In this document: positions 1-6,578 of the stretch, piece after piece | Layout: each line of letters opens with the position of its first letter | Numbering within the stretch: the stretch's first letter is position 1 | NCBI GenBank assembly: GCA_900766865.1 | Contig: CAAFXA010000061.1 | Coordinates: forward strand, 1-8,006 | Direction: 5' to 3' | Length of the DNA stretch: 8,006 nt | From: an uncultured Akkermansia sp. | GTDB lineage: Bacteria; Verrucomicrobiota; Verrucomicrobiia; Verrucomicrobiales; Akkermansiaceae | The notes under the pieces: model-generated | The model's input: only the letters and a program-made list of their open reading frames with translations | Told to the model about the DNA's origin: nothing | Databases searched by the model: none | Made by a program: the position numbers and the translations under genes

Positions 1-121
1 CATCCGGTGGAGTTCGGTTTGTTTTTCGCTATTTCCACGGGTTTCGTTCGCATTGCTTACTCAGCCCGTGGCTATCTTATGCCGCCTCGCCATGCGGCGA
101 GACGATGTTCTCTCGGGAATT
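1..121. other. Intergenic stretch with two inverted repeats
   Basis: No convincing gene is visible here. It lies just downstream of the LamG-like PEP-CTERM gene, which runs on the minus strand. Two inverted repeats are seen. CCACGGG at 35-41 pairs with CCCGTGG at 65-71 (7 bp, 23-base loop). CTCGCC at 86-91 pairs with GGCGAG at 96-101 (6 bp, 4-base loop ATGC). The second sits about 20 bases past the stop codon and could help end transcription. It is not followed by a T-run on the minus strand, so it is not a canonical Rho-independent terminator. Confidence 0.4.
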
Positions 122-904
122 TTATTTGCGACGGCGACGGGCTGCCAGACCGGCCAAAGCAAGCAGCGAAAGCGTAGCCGTGGTGGGCTCGGGGATGATT
201 TTAGACATGCTAACACTCTTTACACTGGAGTATAATCTGTTAGTGCCTTTATGATCACCGCCAAGGGTAATGAGACTAATGGTATCCTCATTCCCTAAGT
301 CATCCCCACACGTTGAAGTAGCGACACCTACACCGTCAAGTGTGAGTGTTATTTTTCTATCTATGACTGTTAATACAGCAACGTGTTCTCCGCCGGTAAG
401 CTGCACCTTAGACTGAGGGTAAACTGTGCCGGTTATGTGGCCATCCAGATTGTATTCGTTTTGTTCCTCAATATAGGGGCCAAATCTTAAAGCATAAGTA
501 TTTCCATTATTCTCTAACTGCCCCAATTGAGCGTTCACCGGCCATTGATGGGAGTCAGTGGAAAAGCTGCCATCAGGCATGGTAAAAGTTATGACAAATT
601 GAAAATCATCACCCCAAGTTATACCTGACGAACCACTAAGCGTTACTACACTATCGGGACTTGTGACTACACCGGATAACCCATTAGTCCAGTGACCTTC
701 AGCTTGATCTGCCGTAGTATGTTGATTTACCCCGCTGATGGTAGGATTATAGGTAAAGGCTGTAGAACCATTGGTAATTTTGTAGTCTACTCCTGAACCG
801 CCAATATCATTCCCGAAGTCCATTGTCCACAGAGTTTCGGTAATCGGAGCGGCTGAAACTACGCCGGCCATCGCCATAAGGGCTATAATTGTCTCGGTTG
901 GCAT
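122..904 (-). CDS. Secreted LamG/concanavalin-like PEP-CTERM protein
   Basis: A 260-aa protein that is probably exported and processed at the cell envelope. Residues 1-18 form a signal-peptide-like segment (hydrophobic core IIALMAMAGVV, cleavage likely at VSA|AP), although the n-region MPTET has no positive charge and one Glu. The middle (about 22-235) is rich in beta strands. Patterns such as YALRFGPYIEE, VAVLTVIDRKITLTLDG and ITLGGD...LYSSVKSVSM resemble LamG-like or concanavalin A-like jelly-roll domains, which often bind glycans; no specific ligand can be read. The C-terminus is a PEP-CTERM signal: PEP, a hydrophobic stretch, then RRRRK. In that family the tail is recognised by an exosortase-type enzyme. 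The ATG at 904 is the only ATG before an in-frame upstream stop. No Shine-Dalgarno sequence precedes it, but an extended -10 box lies 8 bases upstream. Family class is fairly secure; the function is unknown. Confidence 0.82.
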   Translation of the reverse strand: MPTETIIALMAMAGVVSAAPITETLWTMDFGNDIGGSGVDYKITNGSTAFTYNPTISGVNQHTTADQAEGHWTNGLSGVVTSPDSVVTLSGSSGITWGDDFQFVITFTMPDGSFSTDSHQWPVNAQLGQLENNGNTYALRFGPYIEEQNEYNLDGHITGTVYPQSKVQLTGGEHVAVLTVIDRKITLTLDGVGVATSTCGDDLGNEDTISLITLGGDHKGTNRLYSSVKSVSMSKIIPEPTTATLSLLALAGLAARRRRK

Positions 905-912
905 AGGGGAGT

Positions 913-921
913 ATGATAACA
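913..921 (-). promoter_or_regulatory. Extended -10 box abutting the LamG-like gene start
   Basis: On the minus strand the sequence TGTTATCAT (TGn plus TATCAT, 5 of 6 matches to TATAAT) ends 8 bases before the ATG at 904. I see no good -35 hexamer at 16-18 bases, but extended -10 promoters can work without one. Transcription would start at about 904-906, giving a leader of 0-2 bases. The terminator upstream at 982-1018 supports an independent promoter here. Confidence 0.5.
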
Positions 922-981
922 GGCGTTAAGAGTTGGGTATAGAAAAAAATAGCATCCGCAGGCACTTTTCATGTTACGGGG

Positions 982-1018
982 AAAGAAAAACACCATTGCC
1001 CCTAATCGGGCAATGGTG
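982..1018 (-). terminator. Rho-independent terminator of the large PEP-CTERM gene
   Basis: A perfect 11-bp stem: CACCATTGCCC (991-1001) and GGGCAATGGTG (1008-1018), with a 6-base loop. Read on the minus strand, the stem is followed directly by TTTTTCTTT (990-982). It lies 28 bases past the stop codon of the minus-strand gene at 1046-3061. This is a textbook intrinsic terminator and separates the two PEP-CTERM genes. Confidence 0.9.
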
Positions 1019-1045
1019 CTATGATTATATGAAGAAAACGAAGCT

Positions 1046-3061
1046 TTACTTGCGGCGGCGGCGTGCAGCCAAACCTGCCAAAGCCAACAATCCGAGCGTT
1101 GCTGTAGTGGGCTCAGGAACATTGTTGCTGGTTGCAACAACAACAGCCTTAAGCTGATTGTTTTCTACGAGTAATCCCTGTGATTCGAGGGTAACCGTGG
1201 GGGCTACTGCTCTGGAAAGTGTCAAGGGCAGTTCCTCGAGGTAGTCCTCTAACAACAGGGAAGAGTTGATGATGCCCTCTAGCTCTACTACGTCGGCATC
1301 AGACAGATTGTCAATCAGAGTCAGATGGAATTCTGTGCCTTCAAGTGAAGCGCCGGCTACCATTTCCTGTTTGACCAAATCGGTCAGATTCAGAGAAAGT
1401 GTGCCGGCTGTGAAGTTCAAATCACCAGTTTCACCCATCTGCATGAATCCATCTTCGTCGCTTACCGAGTCAATGTGGAAATTCATGCTGTTACCCTCTG
1501 TCAGGCTCAGCGTAGAAGATATTTCCATGTTTGCCGTGGTTTCGAAGTTAAGAACTGTGGTGTTTCCCAAAATCATGTTACCGAGGATAGAGCCTTTACC
1601 CTCCACGTTCACTATGCCATTGAGCGTCAGACTTGCATTGGCTTGTACATCAATTGTGCCTGCAATGGTTGTTGTGCCATTAACTGTCATACCTCCATAT
1701 ACGTTAATGGTAGAACATTCACCTACAGTTACATCATTAGCGGTGATTTTTGCTCCGCTATTGATATTAATATAACCTGTGCCGGTCTGCTCAATATTAT
1801 AGGTGGTATTAGTTGAGTCAAATCCATTGATTCGACTAGAATTTTCAACATAAACCGGTGTGCCGCCCAAATCAATAATGCCACTTCCGGATTGATTGAT
1901 TGATATGGTGCTTGCTTTCTTGAAGTTTGAGCCGTATGCTAACATGATGTTGCCTGCTCCATTTTGCGTGATTTCATAGGAGCCTGCGCTACTTGTGCTA
2001 AACAGTTGCCCTAATTGAATGGTGCCTTTTCCATTTTGCGTAATGTTAAATTTTGTGCCTGCATTCATTCTATCACGGAAATAAATCTCACCGTCGGATT
2101 GCGTGATACTGAGATTAGAGGTGTCAGAATTGCCATACACATATATTGCACCATTATCTTGGGTAAGTGTTCCTCTAATACCGGATACATAATAGGGGGA
2201 ACCATCTGATTTGTCATGAGTCTCTTTGGTAGACTTGCCAATTACTAAAATACCGCCATCTTGGTACAAGGAGTTAGTAATATAGGCTACTTTGTTGTCA
2301 GAGTTGCTGATGTGAACATTTGAGCTTCCTTGATGATGTGTGGTATGGAATTCTACCTTGCCACTACGGATAACGAGGTTGTCGATTGTAGCTCTTTCCG
2401 ACTTAAGATTGGTGAATGAATCTGATGAGCCATTCACGATGACAGTGTCTGCAATGAGTCCTAAATAGTCATCTTTTTTACTCGTGGTAGATTTTCCACT
2501 TGCGTAATTATAGATGGTGCTATACTTATACTGGCCGCCCAAGACAACCTGAGCAGAATCTTTGATAAGAAGAGTTCCTGTCACATCCAGGTTGTTTGTG
2601 ATAACAGAATCCTTGCTGATTCCGGAATACTCCTCGGTGTCTGTTATGTAATCTCCATCATTAATGTTATATTTTTTATCGCCATTAATATCAACTTGCG
2701 TAGTTGTCTTTGTATAGCTCCAGTTCCCGAAGCTTGTACGCAGTGTGCCGTCATCTTTGTATGTGCCTAACTTATCCTTACCATCGAGTAATAATACGGT
2801 GTCGACATAGGTGTCCTTGTTATCATATCCATCTATGGTAGTTTCTACACCATTCTCTTTTGCATTATATTTTACTACAGATGTTGTAACCTGTGTAAGA
2901 TTGGGTACACTGACCGGGTCTAAGGTGTGTTCCGGAACACCAACATCCCATAATGTATTGCCTTCAGCATCAGTTGTAGATGTTAATGTAGCAGCTTGGA
3001 TCGAATAAGAGCATGCAGCCATTACTGCTGCACAGAGTAGTTTGGGTAAATGTAATTTCAT
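1046..3061 (-). CDS. Large secreted repeat-rich PEP-CTERM protein (probable beta-helix)
   Basis: A 671-aa exported protein starting at MKLHLPKLL. This start gives a proper signal peptide: Lys-rich n-region, hydrophobic core LLCAAVMAAC, cleavage near SIQA|A (residues 22-23). A GTG 13 codons upstream would put a polar NNN-rich stretch before it, so I rejected that start. Residues 124-135 (DINGDKKYNIND) match the D-x-N-x-D-x3-N-x2-D calcium loop of dockerin-like repeats. Residues 298-435 hold six degenerate ITQ-x-G-x-G-x-I-x-L repeats, and about 436-535 continue with short alternating hydrophobic strands rich in Asn, Thr and Gly. Together these suggest a parallel beta-helix such as an autotransporter passenger or adhesin. 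The C-terminus is a PEP-CTERM tail nearly identical to that of the next gene downstream. No autotransporter beta-barrel is present. No enzyme motif is recognised; an envelope or surface role is inferred. Confidence 0.85.
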   Translation of the reverse strand: MKLHLPKLLCAAVMAACSYSIQAATLTSTTDAEGNTLWDVGVPEHTLDPVSVPNLTQVTTSVVKYNAKENGVETTIDGYDNKDTYVDTVLLLDGKDKLGTYKDDGTLRTSFGNWSYTKTTTQVDINGDKKYNINDGDYITDTEEYSGISKDSVITNNLDVTGTLLIKDSAQVVLGGQYKYSTIYNYASGKSTTSKKDDYLGLIADTVIVNGSSDSFTNLKSERATIDNLVIRSGKVEFHTTHHQGSSNVHISNSDNKVAYITNSLYQDGGILVIGKSTKETHDKSDGSPYYVSGIRGTLTQDNGAIYVYGNSDTSNLSITQSDGEIYFRDRMNAGTKFNITQNGKGTIQLGQLFSTSSAGSYEITQNGAGNIMLAYGSNFKKASTISINQSGSGIIDLGGTPVYVENSSRINGFDSTNTTYNIEQTGTGYININSGAKITANDVTVGECSTINVYGGMTVNGTTTIAGTIDVQANASLTLNGIVNVEGKGSILGNMILGNTTVLNFETTANMEISSTLSLTEGNSMNFHIDSVSDEDGFMQMGETGDLNFTAGTLSLNLTDLVKQEMVAGASLEGTEFHLTLIDNLSDADVVELEGIINSSLLLEDYLEELPLTLSRAVAPTVTLESQGLLVENNQLKAVVVATSNNVPEPTTATLGLLALAGLAARRRRK
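1757..2170 (-). repeat. Six-copy ITQ-x-G-x-G-x-I-x-L protein repeat region
   Basis: Within the large PEP-CTERM gene, residues 298-435 contain six related units: TLTQDNGAIYVYG, SITQSDGEIYFRD, NITQNGKGTIQLGQ, EITQNGAGNIMLAY, SINQSGSGIIDLGG and NIEQTGTGYININS. Spacing is roughly 20-30 residues. DNA identity between copies is limited to short stretches, for example ATTTTGCGT near 1961 and 2033. The repeat is therefore old and kept at protein level rather than freshly duplicated. The pattern fits rungs of a beta-helix. Confidence 0.7.
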
Positions 3062-3370
3062 GATTGTATGCGAATTGATGAGGTTATTGTTGTGGGTCAC
3101 CGGTGTGCCACTTGACTGCTTCGCCCAACAGTTTATCTCTTTTTAAATGCTGATGCAAGTGAAAAAGCCGAATTTCGTTGAAAATAATGCATTTTTATCG
3201 ATTTTTCACAAGCTGTTTTAAGAAATGTTCCACTACGGGGGACATTCTAACAGGTTAAATCTCAAAAATTATCCGCGGCCACAGCATTCAGAATGCTGGA
3301 TGCTTCTGTGCGCGAATCCTCTTCGGAGATGCCGGCTCTCAGGCGGCAGGAGTGTCGGCTGTCGGAGGTG
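3062..3370. other. AT-rich leader and intergenic region with an inverted repeat
   Basis: A stretch of about 300 bases between the orphan membrane gene and the large PEP-CTERM gene, with no coding sequence I can support. The part nearest the PEP-CTERM gene (about 3120-3230) is AT-rich and holds its likely promoter. Farther away, CAGCATTC (3282-3289) and GAATGCTG (3291-3298) form a perfect palindrome around one base. As a hairpin this is at most a 6-bp stem with a 5-base loop, and the nearest minus-strand T-run (TTTTT, 3268-3264) starts about 13 bases beyond it. It could be a weak terminator for the 118-aa gene or a protein-binding palindrome. Confidence 0.4.
3130..3158 (-). promoter_or_regulatory. 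Possible sigma70 promoter of the large PEP-CTERM gene
   Basis: On the minus strand TTGCAT (3158-3153) and TAAACT (3135-3130) are separated by 17 bases in an AT-rich setting. They match the -35 and -10 consensus at 3 and 4 of 6 positions. Transcription would start near 3123, leaving a leader of about 60 bases before the ATG at 3061. No Shine-Dalgarno sequence is seen in that leader. Other AT-rich hexamers lie nearby (for example TTGTGA with CATTAT further upstream), so the choice is uncertain. Confidence 0.35.
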
Positions 3371-3727
3371 TCAGGGGATGAGGGTGAGTGCTATTACCAG
3401 CAGGCCGACCCAGCACCACCGTCGGCAAAGCCAGGTCCACGGCACGATGAAAATGGCACCCCAGAATAAGAGAACATCGCCCATCAGTACATCATACGCC
3501 GTCTCGCCATCGATAACTGCTTCCGGGTTCAGCCACCTTACTAGTCCATGCATGGGGTGTAGGGGTAACCAGTCATACAAGGGGAGAATGCCATGTGCGC
3601 ACGAAGAGCTGTCCAATCGCCCCAGCAGTATGAGCAGGCTCAGCACAGCTACCGGCAGAGTATAGCTCCATCTCAGTATTTCGGCCCATGGAGCGGGGGT
3701 ATCAGTTGATTCGGTAGTTGATTCCAT
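3371..3727 (-). CDS. Small orphan membrane protein, unknown function
   Basis: A 118-aa protein I do not recognise. It starts with a Ser/Thr-rich soluble stretch (residues 1-13). A hydrophobic segment follows at about 20-37 (YTLPVAVLSLLILLG), then a loop of about 40 residues rich in Pro, His and Trp. Two more hydrophobic segments lie at about 80-100 (LMGDVLLFWGAIFIVPWTWL) and 104-117, separated by the basic CRRW. It is therefore probably an inner-membrane protein with two or three helices. The gene diverges from ileS across 123 bases. Its ATG is preceded by a strong extended -10 box and no Shine-Dalgarno sequence, which argues that it is a real gene. The loop between helices 1 and 2 (LPLYDWLPLHPMHGLVRWLNPEA) has the look of a conserved extracytoplasmic segment, but I cannot name a family. 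Confidence 0.65.
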   Translation of the reverse strand: MESTTESTDTPAPWAEILRWSYTLPVAVLSLLILLGRLDSSSCAHGILPLYDWLPLHPMHGLVRWLNPEAVIDGETAYDVLMGDVLLFWGAIFIVPWTWLCRRWCWVGLLVIALTLIP

Positions 3728-3733
3728 GCCCGT

Positions 3734-3761
3734 ATTGTATCAATCGGTTGCCGGAATACAA
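3734..3761 (-). promoter_or_regulatory. Extended -10 promoter of the 118-aa membrane gene
   Basis: On the minus strand TTGTAT (3761-3756) and TACAAT (3739-3734, 5 of 6 matches) are 16 bases apart. The -10 is preceded by TGA, which gives the extended form TGATACAAT. The -10 ends only 6 bases before the ATG at 3727, so the predicted transcription start falls on or next to the A of the start codon. This predicts a leaderless mRNA. Confidence 0.6.
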
Positions 3762-3812
3762 GGAAAATTGTTGATAATTCGCCCCATATCCCCTTGAAAC
3801 AACACAATAAGG

Positions 3813-3841
3813 TTGACATTGAAGGCGGGTGGGTGTACACT
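3813..3841 (+). promoter_or_regulatory. Strong sigma70 promoter of ileS
   Basis: A perfect -35 TTGACA (3813-3818) and a -10 TACACT (3836-3841, 4 of 6 matches) with the ideal 17-base spacer. The -10 ends 9 bases before the ATG at 3851. Transcription should begin at about 3847-3849, leaving a leader of only 2-4 bases with no room for a ribosome binding site. The promoter also overlaps the longer open frame that begins with TTG at 3794, which is evidence against that start. Confidence 0.7.
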
Positions 3842-3850
3842 GTCGCGCGT

Positions 3851-6568
3851 ATGAGCACACCCACCAAGAGCTACAAAGACACCATCTTCCTGCCGGACAC
3901 CACGTTCCCCATGCGTGGTGACCTCACGACCAAGGAGCCGGCTCGTCTGGAGAAATGGGAAAATGAGAAGCTTTACGAGCGAATTACCAGCCGCCGCAAA
4001 GCCCAGGGTGCGCCGAGCTTTATATTGCACGACGGCCCTCCCTTTGCTAACGGCGATGTGCACATGGGCACCGGTCTGAACAAGGTGCTTAAGGACCTCA
4101 TTGTGAAGAGCAAGACGATGGCCGGTTACTACGCCCCCTTCATCCCGGGATGGGACTGCCACGGTCTGCCGATTGAGGCTAAGGTTGTCAAGGAGTTCCA
4201 GGGGCTGGAGCCCGCTGAGATTCGCCGCCGCTGCACAGAGTTCGCCCTCGGTTACATCGACCAGCAGCGCCTTTCTTTCCGTCGCCTCGGCGTGTTCGGC
4301 GATTGGTTCAACCCCTACATCACCATGGAGCCCAAGTATGAGGCTGACATTCTGCGCGTGTTTGCCAAGCTTGTAGAGAGCGGCGCCGTGTATCAGTCCA
4401 TGAAGCCTGTGCAGTGGAGCTATGCTCACCACACCGCCCTGGCTGAGGCTGAGGTGGAGTACATGGAGGACACCTCCACCGCCATTTATGTGGGCTTCGA
4501 GATGGATGGCCCCGTGAACGGCATTGAGGGCTGCGAGATGGTCATCTGGACCACGACCCCGTGGACGCTGCCCAGCAACCTGGCTATCGCTCTGAACCCG
4601 GATTTCACCTACGTCATCGGCCGCTATGCCAAGGACGGCGCCGAGCGCAAATTTATCGTAGTGCGCGAGCTTATCGAGACCTTCACCGGCAAGACCGGCT
4701 GGGCTCTGCAGGAGGAGCTGGGCACCTTTAAGGGCAGCGAGTTGGAGAAGCGCACCGCCCGCCATCCCTTCCTGAACCGCGAGTCCCTCATCATCAACGC
4801 CGCTTACGTGACGACCGATGCCGGTACGGGTGCTGTGCATATTGCCCCCGGCCATGGTGCGGACGACTACATTGCCGGTATGGCTTACGGGCTGCCCGTG
4901 CTCTCCCCGGTGGATGACGATGGCAACTACACTGCCGAGTGTGGCCTGCCGCACCTGGTGGGCAAGCACGTTTTCAAGTGCAACGAGGACATCATTACCC
5001 TTCTGGTGGAGGGTAATCGCCTGCTGGGCCGCGAGGAGTTCACCCACCAGTACCCGCACTGCTGGCGCTCCAAGACCCCCATCATCTTCCGCGCTGTGAA
5101 GCAGTTCTTCATCAGCATGGAGAAGCTGCGCGGCATGGCTCTGGAGCAGATTGACAAGACTGAGTGGCTGCCCGCCTGGGGACGCAACCGCATTTACAGC
5201 ACCGTGGAGGCTCGTCCGGACTGGTGCATTTCCCGCCAGCGTACCTGGGGTGTGCCGCTGCCTGTGTTCTTCGATGAGAACGACAAGCCCGTTCTCTCGG
5301 CTGAAATCGTCAACAAGGTGGCCGACCTCGTGGCTGAGCACGGTACCAACATCTGGTTCGAGCTCACTGACGAGCAGCTCTGCGAGAAACTGGGCCTGCC
5401 CACCAGCCTGAAGAAGGGTAAGGATACTCTTGACGTGTGGATTGACTCCGGTTGCTCCCATGTGGCCGTGCTGGAGCGCCACCCCGAGCTGCATGCCCCC
5501 TGCGATGTGTACCTGGAGGCTACCGACCAGCACCGCGGCTGGTTCCAGAGCTCCCTCATGCTCTCCTGCGCCTGGCGCGGTGTGGCTCCCTACAAGAAGG
5601 TGCTCACGCACGCTTTCGTGGTGAATCAGGACCGCTCCAAGCTCTCCAAGAGCGCTCAGGGTACCTACACCAAGCCCACAAATGCCAAGTATTTCTATGA
5701 GAAGTACGGTGCCGACATCGTGCGTCTGTGGGTAAGCTCCGTGGACTGGCAGAACGAGGTGCCCTTTGGTGAGGACCTCTTCAAGCAGATTACCGACCCC
5801 TATCGTCGCCTGCGCAATACCCTGCGCATTCTGCTGGCCAACCTGAAGGGTTACAAGGGCGAGCAGCCTGCTGCCCTCGACCCGCTCGATGCCTGGATTC
5901 TGGAGCGTAGCAACGCCCTCATCAACGAGGTGCGTGCTGCTTACGATGCCTACGAGTTCCGCAAGGTATTCATGGCCATCAACCAGTTCTGCACTAATGA
6001 CCTCTCCGCCCTCTACATCGACATCACCAAGGATAGCCTGTACTGCGATGCTGCCGACAGCTCCCGCCGCCTGAGCCGCCAGTTCGCCATTGCCCGAGTG
6101 TTCGATGTGCTGGTGCGTCTGCTGGCCCCCATCCTGGTGTACACCGCCGAGGAGGCCTGGGAGCATGCCGGTCACACGGATTCCGTGCACGAGCAGGACT
6201 TCCCGATCGCCGAGCCGGCATACGACAAGGGGCTCACCGCTACCTTCGCCCGCCTGCAGCAGATTAAGGGCGTCATCCAGGTGGCTATCGAGGCTCAGGT
6301 GAAGGCCAAGACCTTCAACAAGAATAATGAGGCTGTGGTGACCCTTACCCTGCCGCAGGATGAAGCTGCCGATGTGGTGGCTCTGCTGGAGGATGCCGAG
6401 TTTGCCAAGACCTTCTTCATTGTGAGCGGTCTGAATGTTGTGCGTGGTGACGAGTTGTCTGCCACGGCTGCCAAGACTGCCCATGGCATGTGCCCGCGCT
6501 GCCGTCGCTATGAGCCCGCCGTAAATGAGGACGGCCTCTGCGAGCGTTGCGCCGCCATCTGCAAATAA
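3851..6568 (+). CDS. ileS: Isoleucyl-tRNA synthetase
   Basis: Class I aminoacyl-tRNA synthetase that charges tRNA-Ile with isoleucine in the cytoplasm; 905 aa, close to the E. coli enzyme (938). The start MSTPTKSYKDT...LPDTTFPMRGDL lines up with the family N-terminus. The catalytic HIGH-type motif reads HMGT (71-74) inside ILHDGPPFANG...LNKVLKD. The KMSKS loop reads KLSKS (597-601). The CP1 editing domain carries WTTTPWTLPSN (233 onward) and GTGAVHIAPGHGADDY (325-340), including H330 and D339, equivalent to E. coli H333 and D342 that support hydrolysis of Val-tRNA-Ile. The signature DWCISRQRTWGVP and DQHRGWFQSS near the active site are intact. A C-terminal zinc knuckle is formed by C881/C884 and C897/C900. 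It is followed by lspA, a common bacterial pairing. Codons are strongly GC-ending, and no TTA, CTA or TCA codon occurs in about the first 877 codons. Confidence 0.98.
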   Translation: MSTPTKSYKDTIFLPDTTFPMRGDLTTKEPARLEKWENEKLYERITSRRKAQGAPSFILHDGPPFANGDVHMGTGLNKVLKDLIVKSKTMAGYYAPFIPGWDCHGLPIEAKVVKEFQGLEPAEIRRRCTEFALGYIDQQRLSFRRLGVFGDWFNPYITMEPKYEADILRVFAKLVESGAVYQSMKPVQWSYAHHTALAEAEVEYMEDTSTAIYVGFEMDGPVNGIEGCEMVIWTTTPWTLPSNLAIALNPDFTYVIGRYAKDGAERKFIVVRELIETFTGKTGWALQEELGTFKGSELEKRTARHPFLNRESLIINAAYVTTDAGTGAVHIAPGHGADDYIAGMAYGLPVLSPVDDDGNYTAECGLPHLVGKHVFKCNEDIITLLVEGNRLLGREEFTHQYPHCWRSKTPIIFRAVKQFFISMEKLRGMALEQIDKTEWLPAWGRNRIYSTVEARPDWCISRQRTWGVPLPVFFDENDKPVLSAEIVNKVADLVAEHGTNIWFELTDEQLCEKLGLPTSLKKGKDTLDVWIDSGCSHVAVLERHPELHAPCDVYLEATDQHRGWFQSSLMLSCAWRGVAPYKKVLTHAFVVNQDRSKLSKSAQGTYTKPTNAKYFYEKYGADIVRLWVSSVDWQNEVPFGEDLFKQITDPYRRLRNTLRILLANLKGYKGEQPAALDPLDAWILERSNALINEVRAAYDAYEFRKVFMAINQFCTNDLSALYIDITKDSLYCDAADSSRRLSRQFAIARVFDVLVRLLAPILVYTAEEAWEHAGHTDSVHEQDFPIAEPAYDKGLTATFARLQQIKGVIQVAIEAQVKAKTFNKNNEAVVTLTLPQDEAADVVALLEDAEFAKTFFIVSGLNVVRGDELSATAAKTAHGMCPRCRRYEPAVNEDGLCERCAAICK

Positions 6569-6578
6569 CCCCTCACAG

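Noticed and set aside
53..235. A 60-codon plus-strand frame at the left edge.
   Set aside because: Half of it is antisense to the PEP-CTERM tail; no ribosome binding site or domain is seen.
883..1157. Frames on both strands across the gap between the two PEP-CTERM genes (883-1143 minus, 933-1157 plus).
   Set aside because: They overlap the end of one gene, the start of the other and the terminator hairpin, and look like out-of-frame translations of the Arg/Ala-rich tail.
1266..2209. Several plus-strand frames inside the large PEP-CTERM gene.
   Set aside because: They are antisense to a gene with signal peptide, repeats and sorting tail, and have no independent start signals or domains.
3062..3100. 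A GTG start for the large PEP-CTERM protein, 13 codons upstream.
   Set aside because: It would put the polar stretch THNNNLINSHTI before a complete signal peptide that begins naturally at MKLHLPK.
3794..3850. A longer ileS start at TTG 3794 adding 19 residues.
   Set aside because: The added residues do not fit the IleRS N-terminus, and the likely ileS promoter lies inside this segment.
3740..6484. A 914-codon open frame on the minus strand, opposite ileS.
   Set aside because: Its codons are exactly in register with ileS codons, so it is open only because ileS lacks TTA, CTA and TCA over this span. The product is rich in His, Gly, Leu and Val with no domain, and ileS is unmistakable.
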